Source: Cylindrotheca closterium (lineage: Eukaryota; Bacillariophyta; Bacillariophyceae; Bacillariales; Bacillariaceae). From it: a DNA stretch of 64,000 bases. Both the position numbers and the translations under genes were made by a program. Below the pieces are notes generated by a model. That model was not told the DNA's origin, did no database searches, and was given only the letters and a program-made list of their open reading frames with translations. The first letter of the stretch is position 1; each line of letters opens with the position of its first letter. Below are positions 40,137 through 51,514 of this stretch, one piece after another. Location: positions 196,602 to 260,601 of the forward strand of contig CAKOGP040000668.1 of the NCBI GenBank assembly GCA_933822405.4, given 5' to 3'.

Positions 40137-41753
40137 ATGGCTTCGCTTACCCACCATGACGAGTCTTCTTGGCTCTCATGTTTTGACTGTTCTGACAAGA
40201 ATTCAGAGTCGTCAGGTAATAATACTGCTTACATGACTGTGCCCATCAAACAAAAGTCGCTTCAGACAGGCGACGAAATGAAGCAAACGGAAGCCTACCT
40301 CGCTGCTGAACTCAATAAGCTAACAGTGCAAGAACGAGCAAAGGCGATGGACGACATCCACTGCGTTGGCGAAGAGCTCAATGAGACACCTGAGATGATT
40401 GAGCAATCACTAAGGGAGTTTGATCATTTAGTTCAAAAGATGAAAACTCCAACATACGAAATGGCCGTGAATCAGAACAAAGCTTTCGTCGAAGACCCTT
40501 CATTCTGGCTTCGGTTTCTGAGGTGCAACATGCACGATGTCAATCGATCCGTACGTCAAATGATGGAGTTTTTGAAGCATAAAGCAACTTATTTTGGGGA
40601 GGACAATGTCGCTCGGGAGATCACCCTAGATGACCTGAATGATGCAGATATGTCGTTGCTATTGTCGGGCCTGTACCATATTCAGGATGGAAGAGATCGC
40701 AAAGGACGAGTCGTTTTGTACATAACAACAGAACTTTTAGGCAGGTGTAAGCTTGGGAACCTTGTAAGTCACAGAATGATCGCACAAGTTGATCGTTTTT
40801 TGATTGCGTTCATGAATCAATTGCTAAAAGAATTTGCTCTGCCTTCCATAGATCCACGTTATATATTACATATGGAACAATATCTTGATTCCTATTCCGG
40901 ACTCTCAAACAAAAGGGGTAAGCCTAACCTTCTGTCGTTTGTACAGACCAGCGCCCTCAATAGCTTGTCTTATTCACCAATGTCCAAATGTGCACTGTAG
41001 GTTGTGATGATACTATATGATGTGACGAAACCAGGAGAAAAATTTGTGATGCCTCAATATAACTTCATCACGTACACAAGCGTGATGTTATCATTTCCAT
41101 TGCGTTATTCTGCGATGCATGTCTGCCTGAAGACGGACCTTGGGAATTTATCATTGTACAACGCCCTCGTGAAAGGTTCCCTTTGCATACTTCCAGAATA
41201 TGCGAGAGCCCGAGTTCGTCTCCATTATGGCACTGACATTGAAATACACTATTATCTTCGTTCCCACGGTATATCCACCCAAACGTGTCCTGTCGATTTA
41301 AGTGGGAATCTGCGTATGGACATCTTGAATAGTTGGTTTGAGAGACACTGCGCCGAAATTGGCGCCGGAAAACGGCACGGTAATGACTTCTCCGGATATC
41401 GTTCATTGCAGCTCCAAACATTAGCACCAGAAGTGGTCTGTGATCCTCGGCTAGCGCTCGATCGTAAACGGCCTTTGCCGCAAGATGTGTTGCTAGGAAG
41501 AGGATGGAAAATGCAAAACCATGAAGGCAATATCCATTTTCGACAGTTCGTAGAGGGATACAGACAGGCATATGACAACACTCCACGACAGCAAAGGCGT
41601 GACTTTGCTGGCAATGTGACCCGTTTGCTACGTGGGAGAGGGGTGATATTTTGGAAGAAAACAGAGGACGGTGAATGGGTAGAGGGTACGTTTGAAGAGG
41701 CCGAGAAGAAGGTTGGGGACCTGTTTCGGTCGATGCGTCGGAAGCTTCCATGA
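40137..41753 (+). CDS. Sec14-like/DUF6824 protein, array copy 1
   Basis: Predicted exons 40137-40763, 40852-40917 and 41001-41753, all phase 0, giving 481 residues. The middle exon is only 66 bp (22 codons) and encodes the YYIWNNILIPIP helix; its GTAAGC donor and CATAG acceptor are conserved in copies 2 and 3. Domain order: polar N-terminus with CFDCSD, CRAL-TRIO N-like RFLRCNMHDVN, GRDRKGRVVLY, Sec14-like fold with LYDVTKPGE, short linker, DUF6824 from about residue 390 (LLGRGW, NHEGNIHFRQF, then W-V-E-G). Probable lipid-binding protein with a second domain of unknown role. It shares near-identical N-termini with copies 2 and 3, so the array arose by recent tandem duplication. One oddity: Trp replaces the usual Arg in SFWLRFLR. 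Confidence 0.82.
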
Positions 41754-42577
41754 TTCCATGTGCATTTCAAGGAGATGCATTGCGTCGGCCACCATCGGTT
41801 CTAAGGTAGACGAGAGGACGAAAATTAATCCTGGATATACCATCCTGGATTTACCCGAGTTTCTTCCAACCGATACAATGACGATGTGTAGGAAGAGACT
41901 TTCTTGGTCAACAAAAGCCCGAAACTCCATCACGACTTTCTTTGCACGAGCAACGCCCTACTGTTCTGTGTTTTTTATTTGCAGTGTCAGTAGGGTCGCT
42001 CATGGCTTGGCGATGATGGTATTCGATGATAAGTCACCCCACGAATTATCATCACGATGAGAGTTGGCATCGTTCTCAGCATACATCTTGCGATCGTCTG
42101 GATGGGTACGCTTGGTGTCGTGGAAACGAAATCGATTGCCGAAAAGGAGGAAAAGGAGCAATTCATGCGCCTCATTATTAGTTGGACTGTTTCCCTCTTG
42201 ACTAGCTACCGTATCCTATCCTACCTATATTAAAATCTACCTATGGAGTACTGTTTACCGAAGGAAAATGAGAATGGCAATCAATATTCGTATTCGATGA
42301 ATTTCTTTATTCCAAAATATTAGCGCATAACCATTTGACGCCAGCATCTACGTAAGTACTTTATACTGTATGTCTGTACCGGTACGCAGCATGCGAGGCA
42401 AAATAATATTACGAGTAGATGACCTGTAATACTGTACCGGTAGTATAATTGTATATAGCTTCTACAACAGTGCTGCAAAGGGCCACCGGTACCGGTATAT
42501 GTTTCGGACCAAACTCCACATCAACAGACAGGATAGTTCATCCAACGAGTTACAGTTGTCGGCGCATTAGAATCTAA
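41754..42577. other. Intergenic region with GTACCGGTAC palindromes
   Basis: About 820 bp. The first part is 3' flank that resembles the 3' flank of copy 3 (a 'TCTAAgGTgGAcGAGAgGACGA' style word follows both stops). The second part, just before copy 2, carries three ACCGGT palindromes at 42376-42385, 42434-42442 and 42485-42497, only 80-200 bp before the ATG. Confidence 0.5.
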
Positions 42578-44183
42578 ATGGCTTCGTTCATCCAACATGA
42601 CAGCTTTAGTCAAAATGGAACGCCTTGGCCCTCATGTTTTGACTGTTCTGACAGGAATTCAGAGTCGTCAGGTAATGCTGCTTACGCGAATGTGCCCTTC
42701 GAACAAAAGCCGCTTCAGATAGTGGATGAAATGAAACAAACGGAGGCCTACCTCGCTGCTGAAATCAGTAAGTTGACTGTGCAAGAACGAGCAAAGGCAA
42801 TGGACGACGTTCATTGCGTTGGCGAAGAGCTCAAAGAGACACCTCAGATGATCGAGCGATCCTTGATGGAATTTGATCAGTTGGTCCCAAAGCTGAAAAC
42901 ACCAATGTATGACGTTGCTGTTAATCGGAACAGAGCTTTCGTCGAAGACCCTTCATTTCGTCTGCGGTTTCTGAGATGCAACATGCACGACGTCGATCGA
43001 TCCGTACGTCAAATGATGGAGTTTTTAAAGGTGAAAGCAACCTATTTTGGGGAGGATAAGGTTGCCCGGGAAATCACTTTAGATGATTTGAATGATGAAG
43101 ATGAGGCCTTTCTGTTGGCGGGCATGTACCATGTTCAGGCGGAGAGAGACCAAAATGGGCGAGCAATAGCATATTTTGCTGCTGATATGATGGGGAAATG
43201 CAAACTTGAGACCCTTGTAAGTCGAAGAATGGTTCCCCCGATTGCCGCGCTAACAGCATATTAGAGGGTTTTAAGTGCTGACAAGCTCTTCTGACTTCCG
43301 CAGATCCATATTCTATTTTTCATGTGCAACAATATCTTGATTCCTATTCCGGAAGTGCAGAAGAAAGGGGTATGTATTTTGCAATGAACCGGGCCTGTCG
43401 TATTTGCTCGTTGGTGACATGTCTTATTCAATGGTACCTGAACTATAGCTGGTGGTCGTACTTTATGACATGACGAAAGCAGGGGAGAAATTGGCGATGC
43501 CTGGCTTCAACTTCATTCGGAATTGGGGGAACGCTACGGCAGCCTTTCCAATTCGATATGCTGCAATGCATATGTGCCTCAAGACGCACAATGGGAATTT
43601 ATCGTTATATAATAAGATCTTGGAATCTTCGATACAATTTCTTCCAGAACATGGGAGAGTCCGAATTCGCCTCCATTATGGCACTGATATTGAAATACAG
43701 TACCACCTTCGTTCCCATGGTATACCCACCCGAACTTGTCCCGTCGATTTAAGTGGGAACTTGCGTATGGATATCTTGAACGCTTGGATTGAGAAATATC
43801 AAGCAGAAACTGAGGATGAGAAACAGCATCGCTCTTTACAGCCCCAAGCTTTGGCATCAGAAGTGGCCTCCAATCCTCTGATAGCACTCGATCGTCGGCG
43901 ACCTTCGCCGCAAGATGTGATGCTAGGTAGGGGATGGAAAGTTCAAAACCATGAAGGCAATATCCATTTTCGACAGTTTGTGGAGGGTTACAGACAAGCA
44001 TACGATATCACTCCTCGGCATCAAAGACGCGAATTCGCTGCTAACATTGCCCGTTTGCTCCATGAGAGAGGAGTCCTCTTTTGGAAGAAAGCAGAGGACG
44101 GTGAATGGGTAGAGGGTTCATTTGAAGAGGCTGAGAAAAAGGTTGGGGACCTGTTTCGATCAATACGTCGGAAGCTCCAGTGA
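42578..44183 (+). CDS. Sec14-like/DUF6824 protein, array copy 2
   Basis: Predicted exons 42578-43216, 43304-43369 and 43449-44183, all phase 0, 479 residues. Same three-exon plan as copy 1, with the 66-bp middle exon (encoding NNILIPIPEVQKKG). CRAL-TRIO N-like RLRFLRCNMHDVD, ERDQNGRAIAY, then LYDMTKAGE; DUF6824 from about residue 392 (MLGRGW, NHEGNIHFRQF). It is the most divergent of the three array copies. The divergence is spread over the coding sequence without stops or shifts, which suggests it is maintained. The promoter region holds three ACCGGT palindromes. Function is inferred only from the Sec14-like fold: lipid binding or exchange, probably cytosolic. Confidence 0.82.
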
Positions 44184-45049
44184 TTGCAGTTGGATTTCAC
44201 ATTAGGCTCAATTCTGAAGTACGAATGCAATTTTTTGGATGGTTAGCCATAGCTCGAAATCGATTCGCTATTACGAGGAATGGGTTGCGATGGGCAAAGT
44301 TTACATCAGCTGAAGCTCACCAGAAGATCAAACCATGAGCATTCCTCAAGGCATTTACTGAAGCAATAGATGGTCTTTTTGATGTTTTGATAACAAGATT
44401 GCTATTTGTAGTAGAAGAATGTACAAAATGTAGAGATGTGCCACTAAGCTATGGACTCCCCGTGACAAGATGGGTCTCCCCTAAATACATGAAGTATCTG
44501 ATATTCTTCCAGAAGAATGATGTGTGGAATAGTCATCGTTGAAGCTACATTTTAAAATTTTAAAAGTGCTCAATGGAAAATAGCAATCGCGCATGCACTG
44601 GTTCTCTTGGCATGTCAGGAATATTAAAAAAAGAGAACTGGCGGGACTATTGGTATTTTCCATATAAAGTGGAAGAACATTGGATACTGTCTCTGACTGA
44701 ATGTGTGTAATGCCGAAATATGAAAAAGGGGCGGAAAATGAGTCGATAAAGATTGATTCAATCGTGGTCAATGAATACCGATAGGTGACGGGTCCCGAAG
44801 GCCATTCGAACGGAAATAATTCTGATCGCTACTAATAAATACTAATTTGCAGACGGCTCAAAAAAGAAGGCCGAATCACGAGCAGATTTTCTATTTTTTA
44901 CACTTTGTATATGTTATAAAATATATTATATCATCACGCTCTTTTCGCATACGGTATTATAGTTCAAACAAACAAAAAACACCAACTTTCATTTATCCTG
45001 CTGTCGGTATGCCCGAGAATCTCGTGGCTGAAGCAAAACGAGTAACCTA
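44184..45049. other. Intergenic region
   Basis: About 870 bp, AT-rich, between array copies 2 and 3. No gene is supported. It contains short A/T runs but no ACCGGT word, unlike the region before copy 2. Confidence 0.35.
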
Positions 45050-46730
45050 ATGGCTTCCTTCATCCAACATGACAGCTTGAGTCAAAATGGAACATCTTGG
45101 CTCTCATGTTTTGACTGTTCTGACAGGAATTCAGAGTCGTCAGGTAATAATGCTGCTTACATGACTGTGCCCTTCGAACACAAGTCGCTTCAGACAGGTG
45201 ACGAGATGAAGCAAACGGAAGCCTACCTCGCTGCTGAACTCAATAAGCTAACAGTGCAAGAACGAGCAAAGGCGATGGACGACATCCACTGCGTTGGTGA
45301 AGAGCTCAATGAGACACCTGAGATGATTGAGCAATCACTAAGGGAGTTTGATCATTTACTTCAAAAGATGAAAACTCCAACATACGAAATGGCCGTGAAT
45401 CAGAACAAAGCATTCGTCGAAGACCCTTCATTCCGGCTTCGGTTTCTGAGGTGCAACATGCACGATGTCAATCGATCCGTACGTCAAATGATGGAGTTTT
45501 TGAAGCATAAAGCAACTTATTTTGGGGAGGACAATGTCGCTCGGGAGATCACCTTAGATGACCTAGATGATGAAGATATGTCGTTGCTATTGTCGGGCCT
45601 GTACCATATTCAGGATGGAAGAGATCGCAAAGGACGAGTCGTCATGCACGCAACCACTGACATGTTGGGGGGGTGTAAGACTGAGAACATTGTAAGTGAA
45701 GCATATGGGCCACCTTCTTCCAAGAATACAGTAGAGTACTTATCGGTTGTGTTCATGGATCAATCGCTTACCAGAGTTTATATCATTAATATAGATCCAC
45801 GTTGCATATTACATGTGGAACAATATCTTGCTTTCAATTCCGGAAGTACAGACAAAAGGGGTAAGTCTATCTTTTGTCGTTTGTACAGACCAGCACGTTC
45901 ACCATCATTGAATTTTCTAAATCAACACTGCCCATATGTCACCATAGTTGGTGATCATATTTTATGATTTGACAAAACCTGGGAAGAAGTTTGTGATGCC
46001 TCGATTTAATACGATTACCTACACAAATGTGCTACTATCCTTTCCATTGAGGTACTCTGCAATGCACATGTGCCTCAAGAAGGACACTGGGAATTTGCCG
46101 TTGTACAACGCTCTCGTGAATAGCTCCATATACATACTGCCGCAGCAAACAAGAGCTCGAATTCGTCTTTTCTATGGCACTGACATTGAAATACACTACT
46201 ATCTTCGATCCCACGGTATACCCACTGACAACTGCCCCGTCGACTTCTATGGGAGTTTACGTATGGACATTTTGAACAATTGGTTTGAGAACCACAAAGC
46301 TACAATTGACGCCGGCAATGATCCCTCATCCGGATATCCCCCATTGCCGCAGCAAGCTTTGGCGTCGGAGAGAGACTGGGCGGCAAAAGCGATTATCCCA
46401 GAAGGTGTCTCTGATCTTGGGATTCTGCTCGATAATCACAGGCTACCTTCATCGCACGATGTCTTGCTAGGCCGCGGGTGGAAGCTGCAGAACCATGAAG
46501 GCAATGTCCGTTTTCGACTGTTTGTGGAAGGATACATATACGCCTACGACAACACGCCACGGCAGCAACGACGTGAGTTTTCGTACAATCTTGCTCGTTT
46601 GCTCCGCGGGAAAGGGGTTAAGTTCTGGAAGAAAACAAAGGACGGTGTATGGAGAGAGGGCACGCTGGAGGATTCTGAAAAGAAGGTTGGGGACTTGTTT
46701 CGATCGATACGACGGAAGCTTTCATCGTGA
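45050..46730 (+). CDS. Sec14-like/DUF6824 protein, array copy 3
   Basis: Predicted exons 45050-45691, 45795-45860 and 45948-46730, phase 0, 496 residues. Exon 1 is almost identical to that of copy 1 (same residues over most of positions 35-190), while exon 3 has diverged and carries an extra linker segment before the DUF6824 domain (about residue 405 onward: LLGRGW, NHEGNVRFRLF, KFWKKTKDG). CRAL-TRIO N-like RLRFLRCNMHDVN and the Sec14-like FYDLTKPGK loop are present. Its last 355 coding bases plus 3' flank were then copied twice downstream (see the 488-bp array). Mixed similarity along the gene suggests gene conversion with copy 1. Confidence 0.82.
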
Positions 46731-46863
46731 TTGGACTTTTATTCCCAAGGCTGCCCCATGCTGAAGTACCAACACATATTGTGCCTTCTAAAGTGGAAGA
46801 GAAGACGAGAGTAAATGCTGTAGACTCATGTCTTTCTCAATTGCCGCATATTAATCCATAAGG

Positions 46864-47218
46864 CTGGGCGGCAAAAGCGATTATCCCAGAAGGTGTCTCT
46901 GATCTTGGGATTCTGCTCGATAATCACAGGCTACCTTCATCGCACGATGTCTTGCTAGGCCGCGGGTGGAAGCTGCAGAACCATGAAGGCAATGTCCGTT
47001 TTCGACTGTTTGTGGAAGGATACATATACGCCTACGACAACACGCCACGGCAGCAACGACGTGAGTTTTCGTACAATCTTGCTCGTTTGCTCCGCGGGAA
47101 AGGGGTTAAGTTCTGGAAGAAAACAAAGGACGGTGTATGGAGAGAGGGCACGCTGGAGGATTCTGAAAAGAAGGTTGGGGACTTGTTTCGATCGATACGA
47201 CGGAAGCTTTCATCGTGA
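46864..47218 (+). pseudogene. Duplicated DUF6824 domain, copy B
   Basis: Open frame encoding the linker and whole DUF6824 domain of copy 3, but without upstream exons, promoter or its own ATG at the domain start (the frame opens with TTG at 46952; the first in-frame Met is internal). It could be expressed only by transcription from copy 3 with alternative splicing into it. More probably it is a non-functional by-product of tandem duplication. The frame is undamaged because the event is very recent. Confidence 0.7.
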
Positions 47219-47351
47219 TTGGACTTTTATTCCCAAGGCTGCCCCATGCTGAAGTACCAACACATATTGTGCCTTCTAAAGTGGAAGAGAAGACGAGAGT
47301 AAATGCTGTAGACTCATGTCTTTCTCAATTGCCGCATATTAATCCATAAGG

Positions 47352-47706
47352 CTGGGCGGCAAAAGCGATTATCCCAGAAGGTGTCTCTGATCTTGGGATT
47401 CTGCTCGATAATCACAGGCTACCTTCATCGCACGATGTCTTGCTAGGCCGCGGGTGGAAGCTGCAGAACCATGAAGGCAATGTCCGTTTTCGACTGTTTG
47501 TGGAAGGATACATATACGCCTACGACAACACGCCACGGCAGCAACGACGTGAGTTTTCGTACAATCTTGCTCGTTTGCTCCGCGGGAAAGGGGTTAAGTT
47601 CTGGAAGAAAACAAAGGACGGTGTATGGAGAGAGGGCACGCTGGAGGATTCTGAAAAGAAGGTTGGGGACTTGTTTCGATCGATACGACGGAAGCTTTCA
47701 TCGTGA
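47352..47706 (+). pseudogene. Duplicated DUF6824 domain, copy C
   Basis: Second extra copy of the DUF6824 3' end, with the same 88-codon open frame and no promoter or start of its own. Its 3' flank carries the few substitutions that separate it from copies A and B. It ends about 200 bp before the stop of the convergent minus-strand gene. Confidence 0.7.
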
Positions 47707-47901
47707 TTGGACTTTTATTCCCAAGGCTGCCCCATGCTGAAGTACCAACACATATTGTGCCTTCTAAAGTGGAAGAGAATACGAGAGTAAATGCTGTAGA
47801 CTCATGTCTTTATCAATTGCCGCATATTAATCCATAAGGCTCGCGTGCATGCTATTTATTCTATGTACGGTAGTTTCATTCCTAAGGTGCGTCGCCATAA
47901 T

Positions 47902-48606
47902 CTACCAGGTATCTCGCATCCATTCCTCTCGACCTATTCCTGGCCTAAAACTTTCTCGAAAGTCTTGCCAATCTATATTGTCAACAAGCCACATACCATC
48001 TTCCAAGACCAAGTTCCAACCTGTAATTACAAGGAGCTTGGACGTATTCTTGTCTCGCAATCTACATTCCAACCAACATTCGTCGCCAAAATTCAACGGC
48101 TCTGACAATTCTACAGTGAAGTTCTCTCCTTCTCCGACTAGAATTGCGAATTGGTTGTCTGGGCGTCCAATAGCAGCGCCAAGTGCAGAAGCGACAATCT
48201 CCGCGTCGGCGTCATCGTTCGCTCCGACCGAGTGCAAGATTCTTCGTTTCCACTTTTTCGTGGCCGTTCGTAGAATGAGACGAAAACCAGCGTCCGGCAG
48301 AGGGTCAAATGGATGCAACAAGCCCTGTATGATATTTTGCACCAGTTCGGTCGGCGACGTCGATGTATTAGGTGGGCGCTTCAGTTCGTCTTCCAGAATT
48401 GACACCTTGAGAGTTCGAATTCGGTCGTGCAACAATTCCATGTCCTCTTGAGGAAAGAAGGCATCGCCTCTGTTGTTGTAGTAAGCAAACAGCAATGGTT
48501 TTTTGTTGCTTATTCTTGTCGTGATATCGTGAGATGCGAATCCATGAATCCCGATGGGCTGAAGGATCAGTGTGAACACTGTGGAAAGCCACACTTTCGT
48601 CTTCAT
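47902..48606 (-). CDS. Plastid-targeted protein of unknown function
   Basis: 234 residues when started at the ATG ending at 48606. The open frame extends 45 codons further upstream, but only this start gives a signal peptide (KTKVWLSTVFTLILQPIG) followed by an HGFASHD import-type motif. The mature part begins with an acidic helical region (PQEDMELLHDRIRTLKVSILEDEL). It ends in a beta-rich domain whose last segment is W-x-L-V-x-x-x-D-W-x-x-x-F-x-P-G-I-G-R-E-E-W. That closing motif looks conserved, but I cannot name the family. No membrane segment in the mature part, so it is probably stromal. Its stop lies only about 60 bp from the end of the 488-bp tandem array. Confidence 0.65.
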   Translation of the reverse strand: MKTKVWLSTVFTLILQPIGIHGFASHDITTRISNKKPLLFAYYNNRGDAFFPQEDMELLHDRIRTLKVSILEDELKRPPNTSTSPTELVQNIIQGLLHPFDPLPDAGFRLILRTATKKWKRRILHSVGANDDADAEIVASALGAAIGRPDNQFAILVGEGENFTVELSEPLNFGDECWLECRLRDKNTSKLLVITGWNLVLEDGMWLVDNIDWQDFRESFRPGIGREEWMRDTW

Positions 48607-48981
48607 TCTGTTCCTCTCTGCTGTAGTTTTTACAATCAAAATGGCCGCATGTTTCGACGTCGAAATTCTGATTTGCCAATTTTTGTGTTCGGAAAAATGC
48701 GAAGAACATTTGGAGCATCTTGAAGCTGTCTGAGACGACATGACGCATGTTCGCTTTGCGATCGCTTTTTATCGGGGGTGCGGTGCTGATGGTCCCTTAT
48801 ATTCTGTGAACAACCACAAACCCCAGTAATGCCATTTTCGAACTGTGTACGGGTACCTGATACGTATTCTGAATCGATGTCATCAGTATATAAAATAGAA
48901 CTCAGCCTTATTCCATTGAAACCAATATTAAGACAATAATATACACATGCACACGAGTAGAAGGCTCCTTGTAAACAAACC
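48607..48981. promoter_or_regulatory. Divergent promoter region
   Basis: About 375 bp between the plastid-protein gene and the LRR pseudogene, which point away from each other. A GTACGGGTACC word lies near 48847, followed by a TATAAAA string around 48890, a plausible TATA element for the plus-strand gene. Confidence 0.35.
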
Positions 48982-51435
48982 ATGCCCGGTCCAATCTTTA
49001 GTGTTCCCGACACGGAGGCTGCCCATAACGTTCGCCACCTGATAGTTGATTGTTCTCAGGTCAGCAACATCGGGCATCGAGCCTACTAGCTACAATGAAC
49101 AGGATTTGAAAACGGTGAAGTTTACGAGTATCCTTCTACCGCCATCGACCAACCAAGACAGCAACGATGATACGAAAGAACCTGCACCTGCTGTTAGCCT
49201 TTTCATTTGTATCGAGTTGGATGCCTTTGCCTGGTGCAAGGCACTGGAGAACGTGTATGCATTCTCTTCCATCATCCCTCCTTCACATTGGACCGAGTGC
49301 CTTTGGCTACTGTTATCGTTTGAAGCATGCAGATTTACCAGATGGTCTACAAACCATTGAGAGAAATGCCTTTATGGACTGTCTTGCCTTGGTCACCATT
49401 CGCATCCCATGGAGTGTGACGACCATTGCCGAACAAACGTTCAATGGATGCATGCTATTGAGGTCGTTGGAATTGCCACCAACTTTGAACACCGTTGGAT
49501 TTGGTGCCTTTCGTGATTGTTCCTCGTTGGTCAATATCTGCCTGCCGACAACTGTAGAGGAATTGCCTCGCCACTCGTTTAGCTATTGCACTCCACTGCT
49601 GACAAAATTTTCGTCGTCGAGCAATCCACTACTATTGCAGGCCCTGCAGACTCGGTTTGATGAGTTACCGCTTCACAAGCTCTGTTACTATCAGTCTTAT
49701 TACTACTTCAATGAAGAAGAATCGTCATCGAGGGATGATTTGCTGTCAGAGCTACAAGAGATTCTGCGCAAGGATGATGAAGATTCCTCAGGTGACGACA
49801 CGAGCTGTCTGCTGAAAAAGGATGCATTGGGCATGAATCCGTTCCATGTACTGGCATTGTCGGCTCGTCCCAACAAAGATCTTTTAAGTGTCCTTCTCAA
49901 CCATGCTCAGAGAAGATTTACATTTACTAGTAGTGGCAATGCCGTGTCAGAAGATGTGTTGGCAAAGACAGATGACAGCGGCAATGATCTGCTGACATAT
50001 GCATGCCGGAACATGTCGCCTGGGTCAGGTGAACAAATTGCACGATTTCTCAAGGTCGTCCATGCCAAGTCCATTGCCCAATTGGGATGTCATAAGTGGA
50101 GGTCCAAGATTCATTCGGAAATTGATGGCCGCTTTGTTGGGGATGAACTTTTGAGTGGTGGCGGCGAGGAAAACAATTCGGATACCACCTTTGCAAGCCG
50201 ACAGCGCAGGACAAAACAAGTCGATATCGAGTTGGATGCCTTTGCCTGGTGCAAGGCACTGGAGAACGTGTATGCATTCTCTTCCATCATCCCTCCTTCA
50301 CATTGGACCGAGTGCCTTTGGCTACTGTTATCGTTTGAAGCATGCAGATTTACCAGATGGTCTACAAACCATTGAGAGAAATGCCTTTATGGACTGTCTT
50401 GCCTTGGTCACCATTCGCATCCCATGGAGTGTGACGACCATTGCCGAACAAACGTTCAATGGATGCATGCTATTGAGGTCGTTGGAATTGCCACCAACTT
50501 TGAACACCGTTGGATTTGGTGCCTTTCGTGATTGTTCCTCGTTGGTCAATATCTGCCTGCCGACAACTGTAGAGGAATTGCCTCGCCACTCGTTTAGCTA
50601 TTGCACTCCACTGCTGACAAAATTTTCGTCGTCGAGCAATCCACTACTATTGCAGGCCCTGCAGACTCGGTTTGATGAGTTACCGCTTCACAAGCTCTGT
50701 TACTATCAGTCTTATTACTACTTCAATGAAGAAGAATCGTCATCGAGGGATGATTTGCTGTCAGAGCTACAAGAGATTCTGCGCAAGGATGATGAAGATT
50801 CCTCAGGTGACGACACGAGCTGTCTGCTGAAAAAGGATGCATTGGGCATGAATCCGTTCCATGTACTGGCATTGTCGGCTCGTCCCAACAAAGATCTTTT
50901 AAGTGTCCTTCTCAACCATGCTCAGAGAAGATTTACATTTACTAGTAGTGGCAATGCCGTGTCAGAAGATGTGTTGGCAAAGACAGATGACAGCGGCAAT
51001 GATCTGCTGACATATGCATGCCGGAACATGTCGCCTGGGTCAGGTGAACAAATTGCACGATTTCTCAAGGTCGTCCATGCCAAGTCCATTGCCCAATTGG
51101 GATGTCATAAGTGGAGGTCCAAGATTCATTCGGAAATTGATGGCCGCTTTGTTGGGGATGAACTTTTGAGTGGTGGCGGCGAGGAAAACAATTCGGATAC
51201 CACCTTTGCAAGCCGACAGCGCAGGACAAAACAAGTCGATAAAATCATACACAGATACATCATGAAGGAACGTGTAGCATTGCTTGAGCTTGCAATTTGG
51301 GATCAAAGCCTATCACGATGTGTTTTTGAAAAGACAATAACTAATCCACGAGGCAGAGAAGATTGCCGAACGGCCAGTCGTTCCAATGTCATTGTTTCGA
51401 GAGTGGTCGACTTTCTGTATCCTTCATTAGAATAG
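48982..51435 (+). pseudogene. BspA-like LRR gene with internal 1,015-bp tandem duplication, frameshifted
   Basis: The first 35 codons (MPGPIFSVPDTEA..., NVRHLIVD) end at a TAG at 49087-49089, which looks like a 4-bp insertion because the next frame resumes with YNEQDLKTVKF. A second shift near 49255 separates IELDAFAWCKALENV from the LRR body. The body has BspA-type repeats (IGPSAFGYCYRL, IERNAFMDCLAL, VGFGAFRDCSSL), then DELPLHKLCYYQ, and the ankyrin-like GMNPFHVLALSARPN segment. A 1,015-bp copy follows directly; because 1,015 is not a multiple of three, reading through copy 1 falls out of frame at the junction. Both copies carry the same internal shift, so the shift came first. The last frame ends with a unique C-terminus at 51435. 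It is probably dead, unless indels are assembly errors. Confidence 0.75.
49211..51240 (+). repeat. 1,015-bp tandem duplication inside an LRR gene
   Basis: 49211-50225 and 50226-51240 look identical base for base by eye. The junctions are clean: copy 1 is preceded by CATTTGT and copy 2 is followed by AAAATCAT, with GTCGAT closing each unit. Complete identity suggests a very recent event or a collapsed/expanded assembly repeat. Confidence 0.93.
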
Positions 51436-51514
51436 GTGCAGATCTATTTCCGATTAAATTATATAACATATAATACTTTGTACACTACTTTCTATTGGAA
51501 ATTTATCCATCATT

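Larger units (their letters stand above)
46376..47839 (+). repeat. 488-bp tandem array, three copies of a gene 3' end
   Basis: Copy A (46376-46863) is the real 3' end of the Sec14-like/DUF6824 gene plus 132 bp of 3' flank. Copies B (46864-47351) and C (47352-47839) follow head to tail. A and B look identical by eye; C differs by a few bases in its flank (AATACG for AAGACG, TTATC for TTCTC). The unit starts CTGGGCGGCAAAAGCG and ends CCATAAGG. Confidence 0.93.

Noticed and set aside
41068..41751. 227-codon antisense frame over Sec14-like/DUF6824 copy 1
   Set aside because: Lies wholly inside a well-supported exon; composition not protein-like and no counterpart kept in copies 2 and 3.
46376..47839. 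488-bp repeats as a transposable element
   Set aside because: No terminal inverted repeats, target-site duplication or transposase; the unit is the 3' end of the adjacent gene.
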